Assembly (NCBI RefSeq): GCF_001730235.1
Contig: NZ_MIJF01000004.1
Span: 1 to 53,698, forward strand
DNA: 53,698 nucleotides
Direction: 5' to 3'
Source: Vulcanibacillus modesticaldus
GTDB taxonomy: Bacteria > Bacillota > Bacilli > Tepidibacillales > Tepidibacillaceae
In this document: piece after piece, positions 25,469 through 34,757 of the stretch
Layout of the letters: every line of letters begins with the position of its first letter
Numbering within the stretch: position 1 is the stretch's first letter
The notes under the pieces: model-generated
The model's input: only the letters and a program-made list of their open reading frames with translations
What the model was told of the DNA's origin: nothing
The model's database searches: none
Position numbers and translations under genes: made by a program

Positions 25469-26494
25469 ATGCTTAGGGTTAGATGGTCATTGGTTATAGT
25501 AATATCCTTATTGCTTTTAGTAAGTGGATGTGGTCAAAAGGATTCGGAAGATATTGTCGATGATTTGGAGGCAAAATTAAATTCTCTTTCAAGCTATAAG
25601 GCATTAGGAACAATGAAAATTCTTAGTGGAGATACTTCACTAGACTATTCTGTAGAGGTTTGGTACAAAGAACCCTATTATTATCGGATTTTATTAACTA
25701 ATGTTAATAAAAATATTACTCAGATTGTTCTACGTAATGATGATGGGGTATTCGTGATTGATCCAGCATTGAATAAAAGTTACAGATTTAAAAGTGATTG
25801 GCCGGAGTCAAATGGAGCGGTTTATTTGTATCATTCTCTAGCGTCGAGTATTATTGATGATAATGGGCGGATTTTTACGTTAGAAGGAGATAATTATTTA
25901 TTTGAGGTCAAAGCTAATTACCAGAATAAAACGCTTAGCAAACAAAAGGTGTGGCTTGATAAAAAATTACGACCTTTAAAAGTTACAGTGTACGATCCTA
26001 AGCAAACAAAACTAGTTGACATGGTGTTTACAGAATTCAACTTTGATGTTAGGTTTGATGATGATGCCTTTGACATGGAAAGAAATCTAACAGGTTGGGA
26101 TTTCGGCACATTGCCAACCCTAAGCAATGCGGATGATTCAACTAGTTTTGGGGTTATAGAACCAGCATATATACCAGATGGAGTAACAAAAAATGCTCCT
26201 AAATTTTTAGACAAAGAAGATGGTAAGTCCGTAGTAATCAAATATTCTGGAACGTACAATTATAGCTTAATTGAATCAAAACCTAAAGCTATGATGGCAA
26301 GTGCACCAGAAACATCAAAAAATGATATCGTTGATTTAGGATTTGGGTTAGGGGTTTTAACTGAGATGGAAGTTACCAATACTAGGACTTTAACCTGGAC
26401 TTATAATGGGGTTGAATTTAAACTAATTGGCGATTTGCCTGTTGATGAGATGATAAACGTGGCACAATCAGTATTTGGTCAGACGGGAAAGTAA
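25469..26494 (+). CDS. LolA-like lipoprotein, sporulation-associated YdcC type
   Basis: An extracytoplasmic lipoprotein. Signal peptide with lipobox LVSGC (Cys21), followed by a LolA/LppX-like beta region (residues 35-205) and a C-terminal domain of about 110 residues resembling DUF4367. The position between nnr and alr matches Bacillus ydcC, a SigE-dependent sporulation gene. 341 residues. An 8-bp hairpin (TTGACAAG/CTTGTCAA, 25423-25447) without T run precedes its ribosome-binding site. Confidence 0.8.
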   Translation: MLRVRWSLVIVISLLLLVSGCGQKDSEDIVDDLEAKLNSLSSYKALGTMKILSGDTSLDYSVEVWYKEPYYYRILLTNVNKNITQIVLRNDDGVFVIDPALNKSYRFKSDWPESNGAVYLYHSLASSIIDDNGRIFTLEGDNYLFEVKANYQNKTLSKQKVWLDKKLRPLKVTVYDPKQTKLVDMVFTEFNFDVRFDDDAFDMERNLTGWDFGTLPTLSNADDSTSFGVIEPAYIPDGVTKNAPKFLDKEDGKSVVIKYSGTYNYSLIESKPKAMMASAPETSKNDIVDLGFGLGVLTEMEVTNTRTLTWTYNGVEFKLIGDLPVDEMINVAQSVFGQTGK

Positions 26495-26524
26495 TTTAAT
26501 AATTAATTAACAGGCAAAAAAAAC

Positions 26525-26550
26525 CTGGGTGGTGTACCGCCCAGTTTTTT
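26525..26550 (+). terminator. Terminator after the YdcC-like gene
   Basis: An 8-bp stem CTGGGTGG/CCGCCCAG (one G-T pair) around TGTA, followed by TTTTTT. Confidence 0.88.
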
Positions 26551-26719
26551 AATCTTTTAGGATTCCTTCTCGCAAAGGTTCTTCATTATTCACTCTTATT
26601 TCAATGATGGAATTAGCTACGCAAATTTTGCTTTAAATATCTTAAAATGCTTGATAAAATAAATTCTTAGAATGAAATAATATTCTTAGAACGGAATAAA
26701 TGTAGGAAGTGATGGAAGA

Positions 26720-27139
26720 ATGGATATTATTAAACAGGAAGTACCAAGTTATTTAACAGTTTTGTTGAGGAAGTCTGGAATAGTTAAAACGGTTGAAACG
26801 ATAGTTTTTCTATTTGTGCTATTGATCTTATGGTTTGAATTGGGTTATGATAATCCGAATTTCAAAATCGGTGCACTAATAAGTGCGACTTTGACTTTAG
26901 GATTGTCACCTATTGTTTATAAGTTAATTGTTAAGCCTAAATACTCTTTAACTGAGACTCATTTGGTAATTAACAAGTTAAATGAGGAGTTGTTAATACC
27001 TATTGCTAAAATTAAACGTTCTTACGATATGAGATTCTTTTATATTATTGACGGCAAGAAAACAGCTTTAACGGTGTCAGATGATTTTATTAGAGAGCTG
27101 GATTTGCAGATTGAAAAAATAAAGAAAATGTCAAGATAG
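26720..27139 (+). CDS. Hypothetical two-helix membrane protein
   Basis: Not recognised. The 139-residue protein has two hydrophobic segments at about residues 23-43 and 50-72, and a soluble C-terminal half (residues 75-139) with a beta-rich pattern and a final basic amphipathic helix. The shape is like small proteins with a C-terminal bacterial PH-like domain, but no motif confirms this. It starts at ATG behind GGAAGTGATGG and ends 12 bases before alr, so it is probably in the alr operon. Confidence 0.65.
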   Translation: MDIIKQEVPSYLTVLLRKSGIVKTVETIVFLFVLLILWFELGYDNPNFKIGALISATLTLGLSPIVYKLIVKPKYSLTETHLVINKLNEELLIPIAKIKRSYDMRFFYIIDGKKTALTVSDDFIRELDLQIEKIKKMSR

Positions 27140-27151
27140 AGAGGGGTAGTA

Positions 27152-28318
27152 ATGTCATTACCTTTTTTTCGGCCTACGATTGTTGAGGTAGATTTGGATG
27201 CAATTACCCATAATATTGAATTTATTAAAAGAAAAATCCCAAATAACGCAGAAATTATGGCTGTTGTGAAGGCTGATGCTTATGGACATGGGGCAATTCC
27301 AATCGTTAAACATCTTCAATCCTTAGGTATTAGGTACTATGCAGTAGCTTTTTTGGATGAGGCAATTCAACTCAGATACGCGGGTATTGAGGACCCAATT
27401 TTGGTGCTTGGATATACACCAAATAAAGGAATTGAAGAAGCGATAAGAAATGACATAACCTTGACGGTATTTACCAAAGAAACTATCGATTACATTCATT
27501 TGATTGGAGAACGACTACAGAAGAAGTTAAAGGTTCATATTAAAATAGATACCGGAATGGGGAGAATTGGTTTATTCCCCGAGGATTTACTAGATTTTAT
27601 AAACTATATAAACCAGAATCCATGGATAAAGTTAGAAGGAATATATACTCATTTTGCGACAGCTGATGAGAAAGATAAAACATTTACTATGCAGCAATAT
27701 GAAAAGTTTATAAAAACGTTAAATGAGACCAACATGATTAATAGAATCCCTTTTATTCATGTTTCCAACAGTGCTGCTATAATAGATTTGCCTGAGTTAT
27801 CCCAATCAATGGTAAGATTAGGAATAAGTTTATATGGTTTATTGCCATCAAATGAGGTTAGTATATCGACTAGTGAACTAAAACCAGCAATGTCTGTTAA
27901 AACGGAAGTTGTATATGTGAAAAAACTTAAAAGTGGTCAAACAGTAAGCTATGGCGCTACCTTTAAAGCCGAAAGAGAAACAATTGTAGCTACGATACCA
28001 ATCGGTTATGCAGACGGTTTATTAAGAGGCTTATCAAATGCAGGGTATGTTCTAATACACGGACAAAAGGCACCTATCATAGGAATGATTTGTATGGACC
28101 AGACAATGGTAGATGTTACTGATATACCAGATGTCCGAATTGGTGATGAAGTAGTTATTATCGGTGCTCAGGGTGATCAATATATACTTGCTAATCATCA
28201 AGCTGAAATGTTAAACACAATCAATTATGAGATAGTCACAATTATCGGTAAAAGAATTCCAAGGGTTTATCGGAAAAATGGTGATATTGTCGAAATAGTG
28301 AATGGCTTAATAGAATGA
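27152..28318 (+). CDS. alr: Alanine racemase
   Basis: A PLP enzyme that makes D-alanine for peptidoglycan. PLP lysine Lys40 is in VVKADAYGHGA, and the catalytic tyrosine region VSYGATFKAER and the IGMICMDQTMVDVT segment are present. 388 residues, normal length. The ATG follows GAGAGGGG. It sits directly upstream of the EndoAI/EndoA pair as in Bacillus. Confidence 0.96.
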   Translation: MSLPFFRPTIVEVDLDAITHNIEFIKRKIPNNAEIMAVVKADAYGHGAIPIVKHLQSLGIRYYAVAFLDEAIQLRYAGIEDPILVLGYTPNKGIEEAIRNDITLTVFTKETIDYIHLIGERLQKKLKVHIKIDTGMGRIGLFPEDLLDFINYINQNPWIKLEGIYTHFATADEKDKTFTMQQYEKFIKTLNETNMINRIPFIHVSNSAAIIDLPELSQSMVRLGISLYGLLPSNEVSISTSELKPAMSVKTEVVYVKKLKSGQTVSYGATFKAERETIVATIPIGYADGLLRGLSNAGYVLIHGQKAPIIGMICMDQTMVDVTDIPDVRIGDEVVIIGAQGDQYILANHQAEMLNTINYEIVTIIGKRIPRVYRKNGDIVEIVNGLIE

Positions 28319-28365
28319 AGAGGTAAAAATTTCTAGCAGGAAAATAATAAAAAACATCGAATAGT

Positions 28366-28388
28366 ATACCTCAAATGTGGTATGGTTT
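28366..28388 (+). terminator. Possible terminator after alr
   Basis: ATACC at 28366-28370 pairs with GGTAT at 28379-28383 around 8 bases, followed by GGTTTTT. Weak. Confidence 0.4.
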
Positions 28389-28519
28389 TTCTAGTGGATA
28401 AAAAACATCAAGATAAGTATATTTTTACATCTATAACGGTAAAATGTTAATATTAGTAGTAATATACATTATTATTATAAATCGATTGATGTTCTTATGT
28501 TTTGGGGGTGCAAGATATA

Positions 28520-28792
28520 GTGGCCAATAATAAACGTATTATGATTAGTTTACCTTATAACTTACTACAGGAAGTTGATTATGTAGCAGAAAAGGAAAAT
28601 TCCAATCGTAGTGAGTTGATTCGTAAAGCGATGAAGCTCTATTTACAGGAAAGAAAGAAGCAACTTATCCGAGAGAGTATGCAAAAAGGATATATGGAAA
28701 TGGCTAATATCAATCTTAACCTTGCATCAGAGTCATTTTTACTTGAAGAAGAAGCTGATTCTACAGTAGACCGCTTAGTTAGCGGGGTGTAA
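28520..28792 (+). CDS. ndoAI: Antitoxin EndoAI
   Basis: A ribbon-helix-helix antitoxin that neutralises the EndoA RNase and represses the operon. The N-terminal strand-helix region (ANNKRIMISLPYNLLQEVD, then NRSELIRKAMKLYLQERKK) is followed by RESMQKGYMEMANINLNLASE, the EndoA-binding tail with the conserved C-terminal VDRLVSGV. The start is chosen as GTG at 28520, 10 bases behind GGGGGTG; the upstream TTG at 28502 would place the ribosome-binding site inside the gene. 90 residues. Confidence 0.92.
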   Translation: MANNKRIMISLPYNLLQEVDYVAEKENSNRSELIRKAMKLYLQERKKQLIRESMQKGYMEMANINLNLASESFLLEEEADSTVDRLVSGV

Positions 28793-28795
28793 GTC

Positions 28796-29146
28796 TTGAT
28801 TATAAAACGTGGTGATGTTTTTTTTGCCGATTTGTCTCCAGTTGTTGGTTCAGAACAGGGTGGGGTTCGTCCTGTACTAATAATACAAAATGATATTGGG
28901 AATCGATATAGTCCGACAGTTATCGTTGCGGCGATAACTGCGCAGATTCAAAAAGCTAAATTACCTACCCATGTGGAAATCGATGCTAAAACCTATGGTT
29001 TTGAACGTGATTCGGTGATATTATTGGAGCAGATAAGAACTATTGATAAGCAAAGATTGACCGATAAAATCACGTACTTAGATGATGTTATGATGCAAAA
29101 AGTTAACGAAGCTATGCAAATCAGCCTAGGTTTGATAGACTTTTAA
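28796..29146 (+). CDS. ndoA: mRNA interferase EndoA (MazF family)
   Basis: A toxin endoribonuclease that cleaves single-stranded mRNA (U^ACAU in Bacillus). The MazF/PemK fold is seen in [29 protein letters not shown] and [20 protein letters not shown], including the catalytic Arg and Thr region. 116 residues. It begins at TTG 3 bases after the antitoxin stop, so it is coupled to it. Confidence 0.96.
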   Translation: MIIKRGDVFFADLSPVVGSEQGGVRPVLIIQNDIGNRYSPTVIVAAITAQIQKAKLPTHVEIDAKTYGFERDSVILLEQIRTIDKQRLTDKITYLDDVMMQKVNEAMQISLGLIDF

Positions 29147-29177
29147 AAAAGAAGGTATTATTCCCTTCTTTTTTTTG
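29145..29177 (+). terminator. Terminator after ndoA
   Basis: An 11-bp stem AAAAAAGAAGG/CCTTCTTTTTT around an 8-base loop with a long T run. It overlaps the stop codon of ndoA. Confidence 0.8.
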
Positions 29178-29227
29178 TTTAACATTACTGTTTCACAAAA
29201 TCCCAATTCTAGAGTTGGAGGTTATTT

Positions 29228-31381
29228 ATGGAACCGATACAATTTATGATTGATCAAATTTCCGAAGAATTAAAAATTAAGAAAGAGCAAACAAAACAAG
29301 TAATACGATTATTAGATGAAGGGAACACAATTCCTTTTATTGCAAGATATCGTAAAGAATTAACAGGGCAATTAGACGAAACAACATTAAGAAATATCTT
29401 TGAAAAGATAACATACTTAAGAAACTTGCATCAGCGTAAAGAAGAAGTTATAAGATTGATTGAAGCACAGGGAAAACTAACTGATGAGTTAAGGAAAGAA
29501 ATCGAAAGTGCTAGTAAATTACAACGTGTTGAGGACTTATATAGACCATACAAACCTAAGAGGAGAACAAGGGCAAGTATAGCAAAAGAAAAGGGGTTAG
29601 AACCATTTGCTGAAGTTTTGCTAGAAAAAATGGATTATGACCAGATAGTTGAGCTGGCTCAAAAATACATTTCTAAAGAGTATGAACTTAGCACAGTGGA
29701 TGAAGTTATTCAAGGTGGTCAAGACATCATTGCAGAGATGATCTCTGATGACCCTGTTGTAAGAGAGTGGGTCAGAAATGAAACCTTCAATAGGGGAATT
29801 ATCAGGGTCCAAGCTAAAGACAGTGACAAAGAAAGTGTTTACGAGATGTATTATGACTATCAAGAGCCGATAAAAAATATTCGTCATCATCGAGTACTAG
29901 CTATTAATCGAGGAGAAAAGGAAGACTATTTGAAAGTAAAAATTCAAATTGATGAAAAATCAATTATTGATGGACTTGTGAACAAATTTTCTCTATTCTC
30001 CAAATTCAGAGAATTACCAAGACATCTTACAAAGGTTGTTGAGGATAGCTATAAACGTTTAATTTCCCCTTCGATTGAAAGGGAGATCAGACAGTTACTG
30101 ACAGAAAAAGCTGAGGATGGCGCAATTCAAATTTTTTCAGCAAATTTAAGACAACTATTATTGCAACCTCCGATAAAAGGTAAAACGATCTTAGGAATTG
30201 ATCCAGCATATAGGACTGGATGTAAATTGGCAGTTGTCAATCCTGTTGGAAAAGTTGAGGATATTCGAGTCATTTACCCTACCCCTCCACAAAATAAGGT
30301 GGAAGAGGCAAAGAAACAAGTAAAAGACTTAGTTGAAAAGTTTGGGATTGAGATTATTGTTATTGGAAATGGTACAGCTTCAAGAGAAACAGAACAATTT
30401 GTTGCCGATTTCATAAGTGAACACGATAAAGATCTATATTACATCATTGTAAGTGAAGCGGGTGCTAGTGTTTATTCTGCTTCTAGGTTAGCAAAGGAAG
30501 AGTTTCCCGATCTAGATGTTTCAGAACGTAGTGCTATTTCCATCGCAAGAAGAATACAAGATCCTTTGGCTGAATTGGTTAAAATCGACCCAAAATCAGT
30601 CGGCGTGGGACAATATCAACATGATGTATCACAAAAAAAATTAGAAGCGAGCTTAACTCAAGTCGTCGAGTCAGTGGTAAACTATGTTGGTGTTGACATT
30701 AATACTGCTTCTATTTCGCTGTTACAATATATATCAGGGATGAACAAAACTGTAGCCAAGAATATAGTGGAATATCGTGAAAAGAACGGTAAATTTAAAA
30801 ATCGTGAAGAATTAAAGGAAGTTCCGCGTTTTGGTGCCAAAACTTACGAGCAAGCAATTGGATTTTTGAGGATTGATGGAGAAAATCCGTTAGATAAAAC
30901 TTCAATACATCCAGAATCTTATGCTGTAACCTATGCGCTACTGGATCATATAAATTTAACAACTAGAGATATTGGAACAGAAAATTTAAAGCAAAAGCTT
31001 AAAGAATTAGATTTAGAAAAACTTAGTAAAATGTTAGATGTAGGATTGCCGACATTAAATGACATCGTTGCAAGCTTAATTAGACCTTTTAGAGATCCTA
31101 GGGATGAACTACCAAAACCGATATTTCATAAGGATATATTAAAGATAGAGGATCTAAAACAAGGGATGCATTTGCAGGGTACCGTAAGGAATATTGTTGA
31201 TTTTGGTGCCTTTATCGATATTGGGGTCAAAGAGGATGGTTTGGTTCATATCTCTGAGATGAGCGAAAAATACATTAAACACCCTTTAGATGTTGTTTCG
31301 GTTGGCGATATAATCGACGTTTGGGTTTTGAGTACGGATGTACAGAAAAAAAGAATCAGTCTTACGATGAAAAAACATTGA
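29228..31381 (+). CDS. tex: RNA-binding transcriptional accessory protein Tex
   Basis: A cytoplasmic nucleic-acid-binding protein related to Spt6. In order: the N-terminal Tex helices with NTIPFIARYRKELTGQLDE, a YqgF/RNase H-like domain (ILGIDPAYRTGCKLAVVN, near residue 325), helix-hairpin-helix repeats (about 490-560) and a C-terminal S1 domain (about 640-715, GTVRNIVDFGAFIDIGVKEDGLVHIS). 717 residues, full length. It precedes cmpA and sprT as in Bacillus. Confidence 0.95.
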   Translation: MEPIQFMIDQISEELKIKKEQTKQVIRLLDEGNTIPFIARYRKELTGQLDETTLRNIFEKITYLRNLHQRKEEVIRLIEAQGKLTDELRKEIESASKLQRVEDLYRPYKPKRRTRASIAKEKGLEPFAEVLLEKMDYDQIVELAQKYISKEYELSTVDEVIQGGQDIIAEMISDDPVVREWVRNETFNRGIIRVQAKDSDKESVYEMYYDYQEPIKNIRHHRVLAINRGEKEDYLKVKIQIDEKSIIDGLVNKFSLFSKFRELPRHLTKVVEDSYKRLISPSIEREIRQLLTEKAEDGAIQIFSANLRQLLLQPPIKGKTILGIDPAYRTGCKLAVVNPVGKVEDIRVIYPTPPQNKVEEAKKQVKDLVEKFGIEIIVIGNGTASRETEQFVADFISEHDKDLYYIIVSEAGASVYSASRLAKEEFPDLDVSERSAISIARRIQDPLAELVKIDPKSVGVGQYQHDVSQKKLEASLTQVVESVVNYVGVDINTASISLLQYISGMNKTVAKNIVEYREKNGKFKNREELKEVPRFGAKTYEQAIGFLRIDGENPLDKTSIHPESYAVTYALLDHINLTTRDIGTENLKQKLKELDLEKLSKMLDVGLPTLNDIVASLIRPFRDPRDELPKPIFHKDILKIEDLKQGMHLQGTVRNIVDFGAFIDIGVKEDGLVHISEMSEKYIKHPLDVVSVGDIIDVWVLSTDVQKKRISLTMKKH

Positions 31382-31420
31382 GTATGAGATGAAACTACGA
31401 TATATATTTAAAAAAAATGT

Positions 31421-31455
31421 AAAGCGACTATGATAGCTATGATAGTCGCTTTTGG
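31421..31455 (+). terminator. Bidirectional terminator between tex and cmpA
   Basis: An 11-bp perfect stem, 31421-31431 with 31442-31452 (AAAGCGACTAT and its complement). A and T runs flank both sides. It ends tex on the plus strand and overlaps the last codons of cmpA on the minus strand. Confidence 0.75.
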
Positions 31456-31574
31456 ACTTTTTGTTCGCGCTCTTTTTCTAAAAATGAAAACCAAAAATCA
31501 TTTAAAAGTTTGATTCTGTACTTATCTTTATTATAAAAAGCTTGAGTGAATTGGCGTATCAACCAATCTGGCAC
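31437..31574 (-). CDS. cmpA: Cortex morphogenetic protein CmpA
   Basis: A very small sporulation protein that takes part in quality control of spore coat and cortex assembly by promoting turnover of SpoIVA in defective sporangia. The minus strand from GTG at 31574 encodes 45 residues beginning PDWLIRQFTQAFYNKDKYRI, then KLLNDFWFSFLEKER. This matches the CmpA pattern of PxWLxxQxxxAFYxKDxYxIKLLN. An AAGGGGAG lies 5 bases upstream. The antisense position between tex and the SprT-like gene equals that in Bacillus subtilis. It supports an endospore-forming host. Confidence 0.88.
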   Translation of the reverse strand: MPDWLIRQFTQAFYNKDKYRIKLLNDFWFSFLEKEREQKVQKRLS

Positions 31575-31721
31575 AGAATCTCCCCTTTCTTTATATTGTG
31601 TGATATTATATGTTAAACTTTAATGAGAAGTTCTATATTTATAGGTTGTACTGTTTAATTTCAAATATAAATGGTATATTTGGGTTATTGATAAAAAATA
31701 AAGTATCAAGGCTGATTTTAT

Positions 31722-32180
31722 ATGAATAATCATGAGTTGCAAATGTTAGTTGAAGATATTTCATTAAAATTTTTTAACGAACCATTCAATCATAAAGCTA
31801 CATTCAACCCTAGGTTGAGAACAACTGGTGGAAGATATTTTGTTAAAAGTCATAATCTTGAATTTAATTTAAAATTATACGATCAATATGGTCAAGATGA
31901 ACTGGTGAATATTATTAAACATGAATTATGTCATTACCATCTTCATTTGCAGGGCAAGGGATATCTCCATCGTGATAAAGATTTTAAAGAGCTGTTGGAG
32001 CGTGTGGGAGGAAGTCGTTTTGCTAAACCTCTAGATAAGGTAACGAGTAGACCATATCGATATGTTATTAAATGTACAAACTGTGATTTAGAAATTTATA
32101 GAAAACGAAGAATAGATCTGAAAAAATATAGGTGCGGTAAATGTAACGGTAAATTGCAGATAAATTTTATAAAAAAATAA
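31722..32180 (+). CDS. SprT-like zinc metalloprotease-fold protein
   Basis: A SprT-family protein (YdcK in Bacillus). The zinc-binding HELCH motif has His67, Glu68 and His71. The C-terminal zinc ribbon has Cys118-x2-Cys121 and Cys138-x2-Cys141. 152 residues. Its function in bacteria is unproven; eukaryotic Spartan relatives degrade DNA-protein crosslinks. No strong ribosome-binding site is seen before the ATG (GGCTGATTTTAT). Confidence 0.88.
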   Translation: MNNHELQMLVEDISLKFFNEPFNHKATFNPRLRTTGGRYFVKSHNLEFNLKLYDQYGQDELVNIIKHELCHYHLHLQGKGYLHRDKDFKELLERVGGSRFAKPLDKVTSRPYRYVIKCTNCDLEIYRKRRIDLKKYRCGKCNGKLQINFIKK

Positions 32181-32189
32181 GAAAAAATG

Positions 32190-32218
32190 TTGACATTGGA
32201 TTTTATATATGATACATT
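32190..32218 (+). promoter_or_regulatory. Promoter of tRNA array 2
   Basis: TTGACA (32190-32195), a 17-base spacer and TACATT (32213-32218), 23 bases before the first tRNA. Confidence 0.7.
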
Positions 32219-32241
32219 ATAAAAGTCGCTGCTATGATTGT

Positions 32242-32317
32242 TCCTCGTTAGCTCAGTTGGTAGAGCACTCGGCTGTTAACCGAGTTGTCGCAGGTTCGAG
32301 TCCTGCACGAGGAGCCA
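32242..32317 (+). tRNA. tRNA-Asn(GTT)
   Basis: Identical to 172-247. First gene of the second array. Encoded CCA. Confidence 0.97.
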
Positions 32318-32320
32318 TGC

Positions 32321-32414
32321 GGAGAGATACTCAAGAGGCCGAAGAGGACGGTTTGCTAAACCGTTAGTGGGTTTTAACAGCCCAGCGAGGGTTCGAATCC
32401 CTCTCTCTCCGCCA
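32321..32414 (+). tRNA. tRNA-Ser(GCT)
   Basis: Class II tRNA of 94 bases with a long variable arm (GTGGGTTTTAACAGCCCAG). Anticodon stem GGTTT/AAACC holds GCT. Encoded CCA. Confidence 0.96.
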
Positions 32415-32417
32415 TAT

Positions 32418-32492
32418 GGCCCGTTGGTCAAGTGGTTAAGACACCGCCCTTTCACGGCGGTAACAGGGGTTCGAATCCCCTACGGGTCACCA
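32418..32492 (+). tRNA. tRNA-Glu(TTC)
   Basis: Same sequence as 341-415. Encoded CCA. Confidence 0.97.
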
Positions 32493-32500
32493 TACATTTT

Positions 32501-32576
32501 GGACGGTTAGCTCAGCTGGGAGAGCACCTGCCTTACAAGCAGGGGGTCGGCGGTTCGATCCCGTCACCGTCCACCA
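32501..32576 (+). tRNA. tRNA-Val(TAC)
   Basis: Same sequence as 421-496. Encoded CCA. Confidence 0.97.
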
Positions 32577-32599
32577 TTATTTTATAGGTAATCTAGCAT

Positions 32600-32676
32600 G
32601 GAGCTGTGGTGTAGAGGCCTAACATGCCTGCCTGTCACGCAGGAGATCGCGGGTTCGAATCCCGTCAGCTCCGCCA
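32600..32676 (+). tRNA. tRNA-Asp(GTC)
   Basis: Acceptor GGAGCTG/CAGCTCC, anticodon stem CCTGC/GCAGG around CTGTCAC giving GTC. Encoded CCA. Not present in array 1. Confidence 0.96.
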
Positions 32677-32693
32677 TTTTTTTTGCATATTGT

Positions 32694-32770
32694 GGCGGCC
32701 ATGGCGAAGTGGTTAACGCATCGGATTGTGGCTCCGACATTCGTGGGTTCGATTCCCACTGGTCGCCCCA
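32694..32770 (+). tRNA. tRNA-His(GTG)
   Basis: The acceptor stem has 8 bp (GGCGGCCA/TGGTCGCC), including the extra G at position -1 that is specific to tRNA-His. Loop TTGTGGC gives GTG. Encoded CCA. Confidence 0.95.
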
Positions 32771-32775
32771 TCTGT

Positions 32776-32850
32776 TGGGCTATAGCCAAGCGGTAAGGCA
32801 ACGGACTTTGACTCCGTGATGCGCTGGTTCGAATCCAGCTAGCCCAGCCA
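32776..32850 (+). tRNA. tRNA-Gln(TTG)
   Basis: Same sequence as 683-757. Encoded CCA. Confidence 0.97.
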
Positions 32851-32856
32851 TTATAT

Positions 32857-32932
32857 GAGCCATTAGCTCAGTCGGTAGAGCACCTGACTTTTAATCAGGG
32901 TGTCACAGGTTCGAATCCTGTATGGCTCACCA
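32857..32932 (+). tRNA. tRNA-Lys(TTT)
   Basis: Same sequence as 764-839. Encoded CCA. Confidence 0.97.
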
Positions 32933-32956
32933 TTTTATTATATTTGATATAATTAT

Positions 32957-33040
32957 GCGGGTGTGGCGGAATTGGCAGACGCACTAGACTTAGGATCTAG
33001 CGCCTTTGGCGTGGGGGTTCGACTCCCTTCACCCGCACCA
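32957..33040 (+). tRNA. tRNA-Leu(TAG)
   Basis: Near-identical to 865-948, with one base difference near the T-stem/acceptor junction. Encoded CCA. Confidence 0.96.
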
Positions 33041-33107
33041 TCATAGGTTTTAGCCGATACTAAAGATGTAGTTTATATCATTTATGGATCGCAATAATTT
33101 AAGATAT

Positions 33108-33194
33108 GCGGTCGTGGTGGAATCGGCAGACACGCTATCTTGAGGGGGTAGTGGTCTTTTGACCGTGCGAGTTCAAGTCTCGCCGACCGCACCA
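33108..33194 (+). tRNA. tRNA-Leu(GAG)
   Basis: Class II tRNA of 87 bases. Anticodon stem CTATC/GGTAG around TTGAGGG gives GAG. Acceptor GCGGTCG/CGACCGC, encoded CCA. Confidence 0.95.
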
Positions 33195-33229
33195 TTATAT
33201 AAACCGCGAGAGGTAGCAAGTTGTTATAT

Positions 33230-33306
33230 CGGGATGTGGCTCAGCTTGGTAGAGCACCTGGTTTGGGACCAGGGGGTCGCAGGTTCGAATCCTGTCATCC
33301 CGACCA
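33230..33306 (+). tRNA. tRNA-Pro(TGG)
   Basis: Same sequence as 1294-1370. Encoded CCA. Confidence 0.97.
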
Positions 33307-33332
33307 CTTAACAAAATAATTACTTTAATGAT

Positions 33333-33406
33333 GCGGGTGTAGTTCAATGGTAGAACTCCAGCCTTCCAAGCTGGTAGCGTGGGTTCGATTCCCATCACCC
33401 GCTCCA
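33333..33406 (+). tRNA. tRNA-Gly(TCC)
   Basis: Same sequence as 1395-1468 and 1571-1644. Last gene of array 2. Confidence 0.97.
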
Positions 33407-33431
33407 TTTTTTTATTTAAGGACTTGTGGGC

Positions 33432-33456
33432 AGCACCATCATAGGTGCTTTTTTTT
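33432..33456 (+). terminator. Terminator of tRNA array 2
   Basis: A 6-bp stem AGCACC/GGTGCT around ATCATA followed by seven T. Confidence 0.85.
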
Positions 33457-33552
33457 AGTATTAGGATATTAATTTTGATTTCTTTTAAAAAGCAAGTATA
33501 TTATATAATTGAATTGAATTAATTTAAATACTATGAGTTAGAGGTGAAAAGT

Positions 33553-34716
33553 ATGGATAATTTTGTTTTCCATAACCCAACAAAAATTTTTTTTGGAAAG
33601 GGACAAATAGAACATTTAGGTAAGGAAATCATTAATTACGGAAAAAAAGTTCTTTTCGTTACCGGTGGAGGTAGTGTTAAAAGAATAGGACTGTATGATA
33701 AAGTTATTGAAATATTGAAGGAAGAAAAATGCAACGTATATGAGTTAAGTGGTGTAGAACCTAATCCTAGATTATCAACTGTTAAAAAGGGAATTGAGAT
33801 CTGTAAATCAGAAGGAATTGAAGTGGTATTAGCAGTTGGCGGTGGTAGTGTACTAGATGCTTCAAAGGCTATCGCTGCTGGAGCTAAATATGATGGAGAT
33901 GTATGGGATTTTTATACTAGAAAGGCTACTATTGAAGATGCTTTACCTTTAGCAACAGTACTTACTCTAGCGGCAACTGGTTCAGAAATGAATGGTAATT
34001 CGGTTGTTACTAACTGGGAAACAAAAGAAAAATTAGGTACAAATAGTATACATATATATCCTAAATTTTCGATCTTAGATCCTACTTACACATATTCTGT
34101 TCCTAGGGATCAAACTGTTTATGGAATAGTTGATATTATGGCCCATGTATTTGAACAATATTTTAGCCACACAAGCAATACACCTTTGCAAGATCAGTTT
34201 TGTGAATCTGTAATGCGAACAGTAATTGATAATTCCGAAGCAGTACTTGAGCGTCCAGATGATTATGATGCTCGTTCTAATATTTTACTAAGTGGTACGA
34301 TGGCTTTAAATAATATAATTAGAATGGGTATGGCTGGTGATTGGGCTACACATATGATTGAGCACGAAGTTAGTGCTATCTATGACATCCCCCATGGTGG
34401 AGGTTTAGCAATAATATTTCCGAATTGGATGAAATATGTTTTGGATGAAGGTATAGAAAAGTTCAAACGTTATGCTATTGAAGTATGGAAAGTAGATGCT
34501 ACAGGGAAGACTGACAAAGAAATTGCCTTAGAGGGTATAGAGAAGACTAGAGAATTTTTCAATAGGATAGGAGCACCTTCTAGATTAAAGGATTATAACA
34601 TCGGGGATGAAAATATCGAATTAATGGCCGAAAAAGTTGTTAAAAGAAGAACTGTCGGCCAATATAAGAAACTAACTAAAGAGGATGTTAAAAATATTCT
34701 CACAATGAGTTTGTAG
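33553..34716 (+). CDS. Iron-containing alcohol dehydrogenase (butanol dehydrogenase-like)
   Basis: A type III (Fe-dependent) alcohol dehydrogenase that probably reduces aldehydes to alcohols with NAD(P)H. N-terminal [20 protein letters not shown] is typical of the YugJ/BdhA group. The nucleotide motif [15 protein letters not shown] lies near residue 95. Metal ligands are the Asp and His of [11 protein letters not shown] and the histidines of [21 protein letters not shown]. 387 residues. The ATG at 33553 is preferred because AGAGGTG sits 6 bases upstream; the GTG at 33544 lies inside that site. Confidence 0.9.
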   Translation: MDNFVFHNPTKIFFGKGQIEHLGKEIINYGKKVLFVTGGGSVKRIGLYDKVIEILKEEKCNVYELSGVEPNPRLSTVKKGIEICKSEGIEVVLAVGGGSVLDASKAIAAGAKYDGDVWDFYTRKATIEDALPLATVLTLAATGSEMNGNSVVTNWETKEKLGTNSIHIYPKFSILDPTYTYSVPRDQTVYGIVDIMAHVFEQYFSHTSNTPLQDQFCESVMRTVIDNSEAVLERPDDYDARSNILLSGTMALNNIIRMGMAGDWATHMIEHEVSAIYDIPHGGGLAIIFPNWMKYVLDEGIEKFKRYAIEVWKVDATGKTDKEIALEGIEKTREFFNRIGAPSRLKDYNIGDENIELMAEKVVKRRTVGQYKKLTKEDVKNILTMSL

Positions 34717-34725
34717 GGAATTATT

Positions 34726-34757
34726 AAAACTCGTAACAAACATGGTTACGGGTTTTT
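34726..34757 (+). terminator. Terminator after the alcohol dehydrogenase gene
   Basis: A 12-base stem AAAACTCGTAAC/GTTACGGGTTTT (one G-T pair), 34726-34737 with 34745-34756. Confidence 0.8.
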
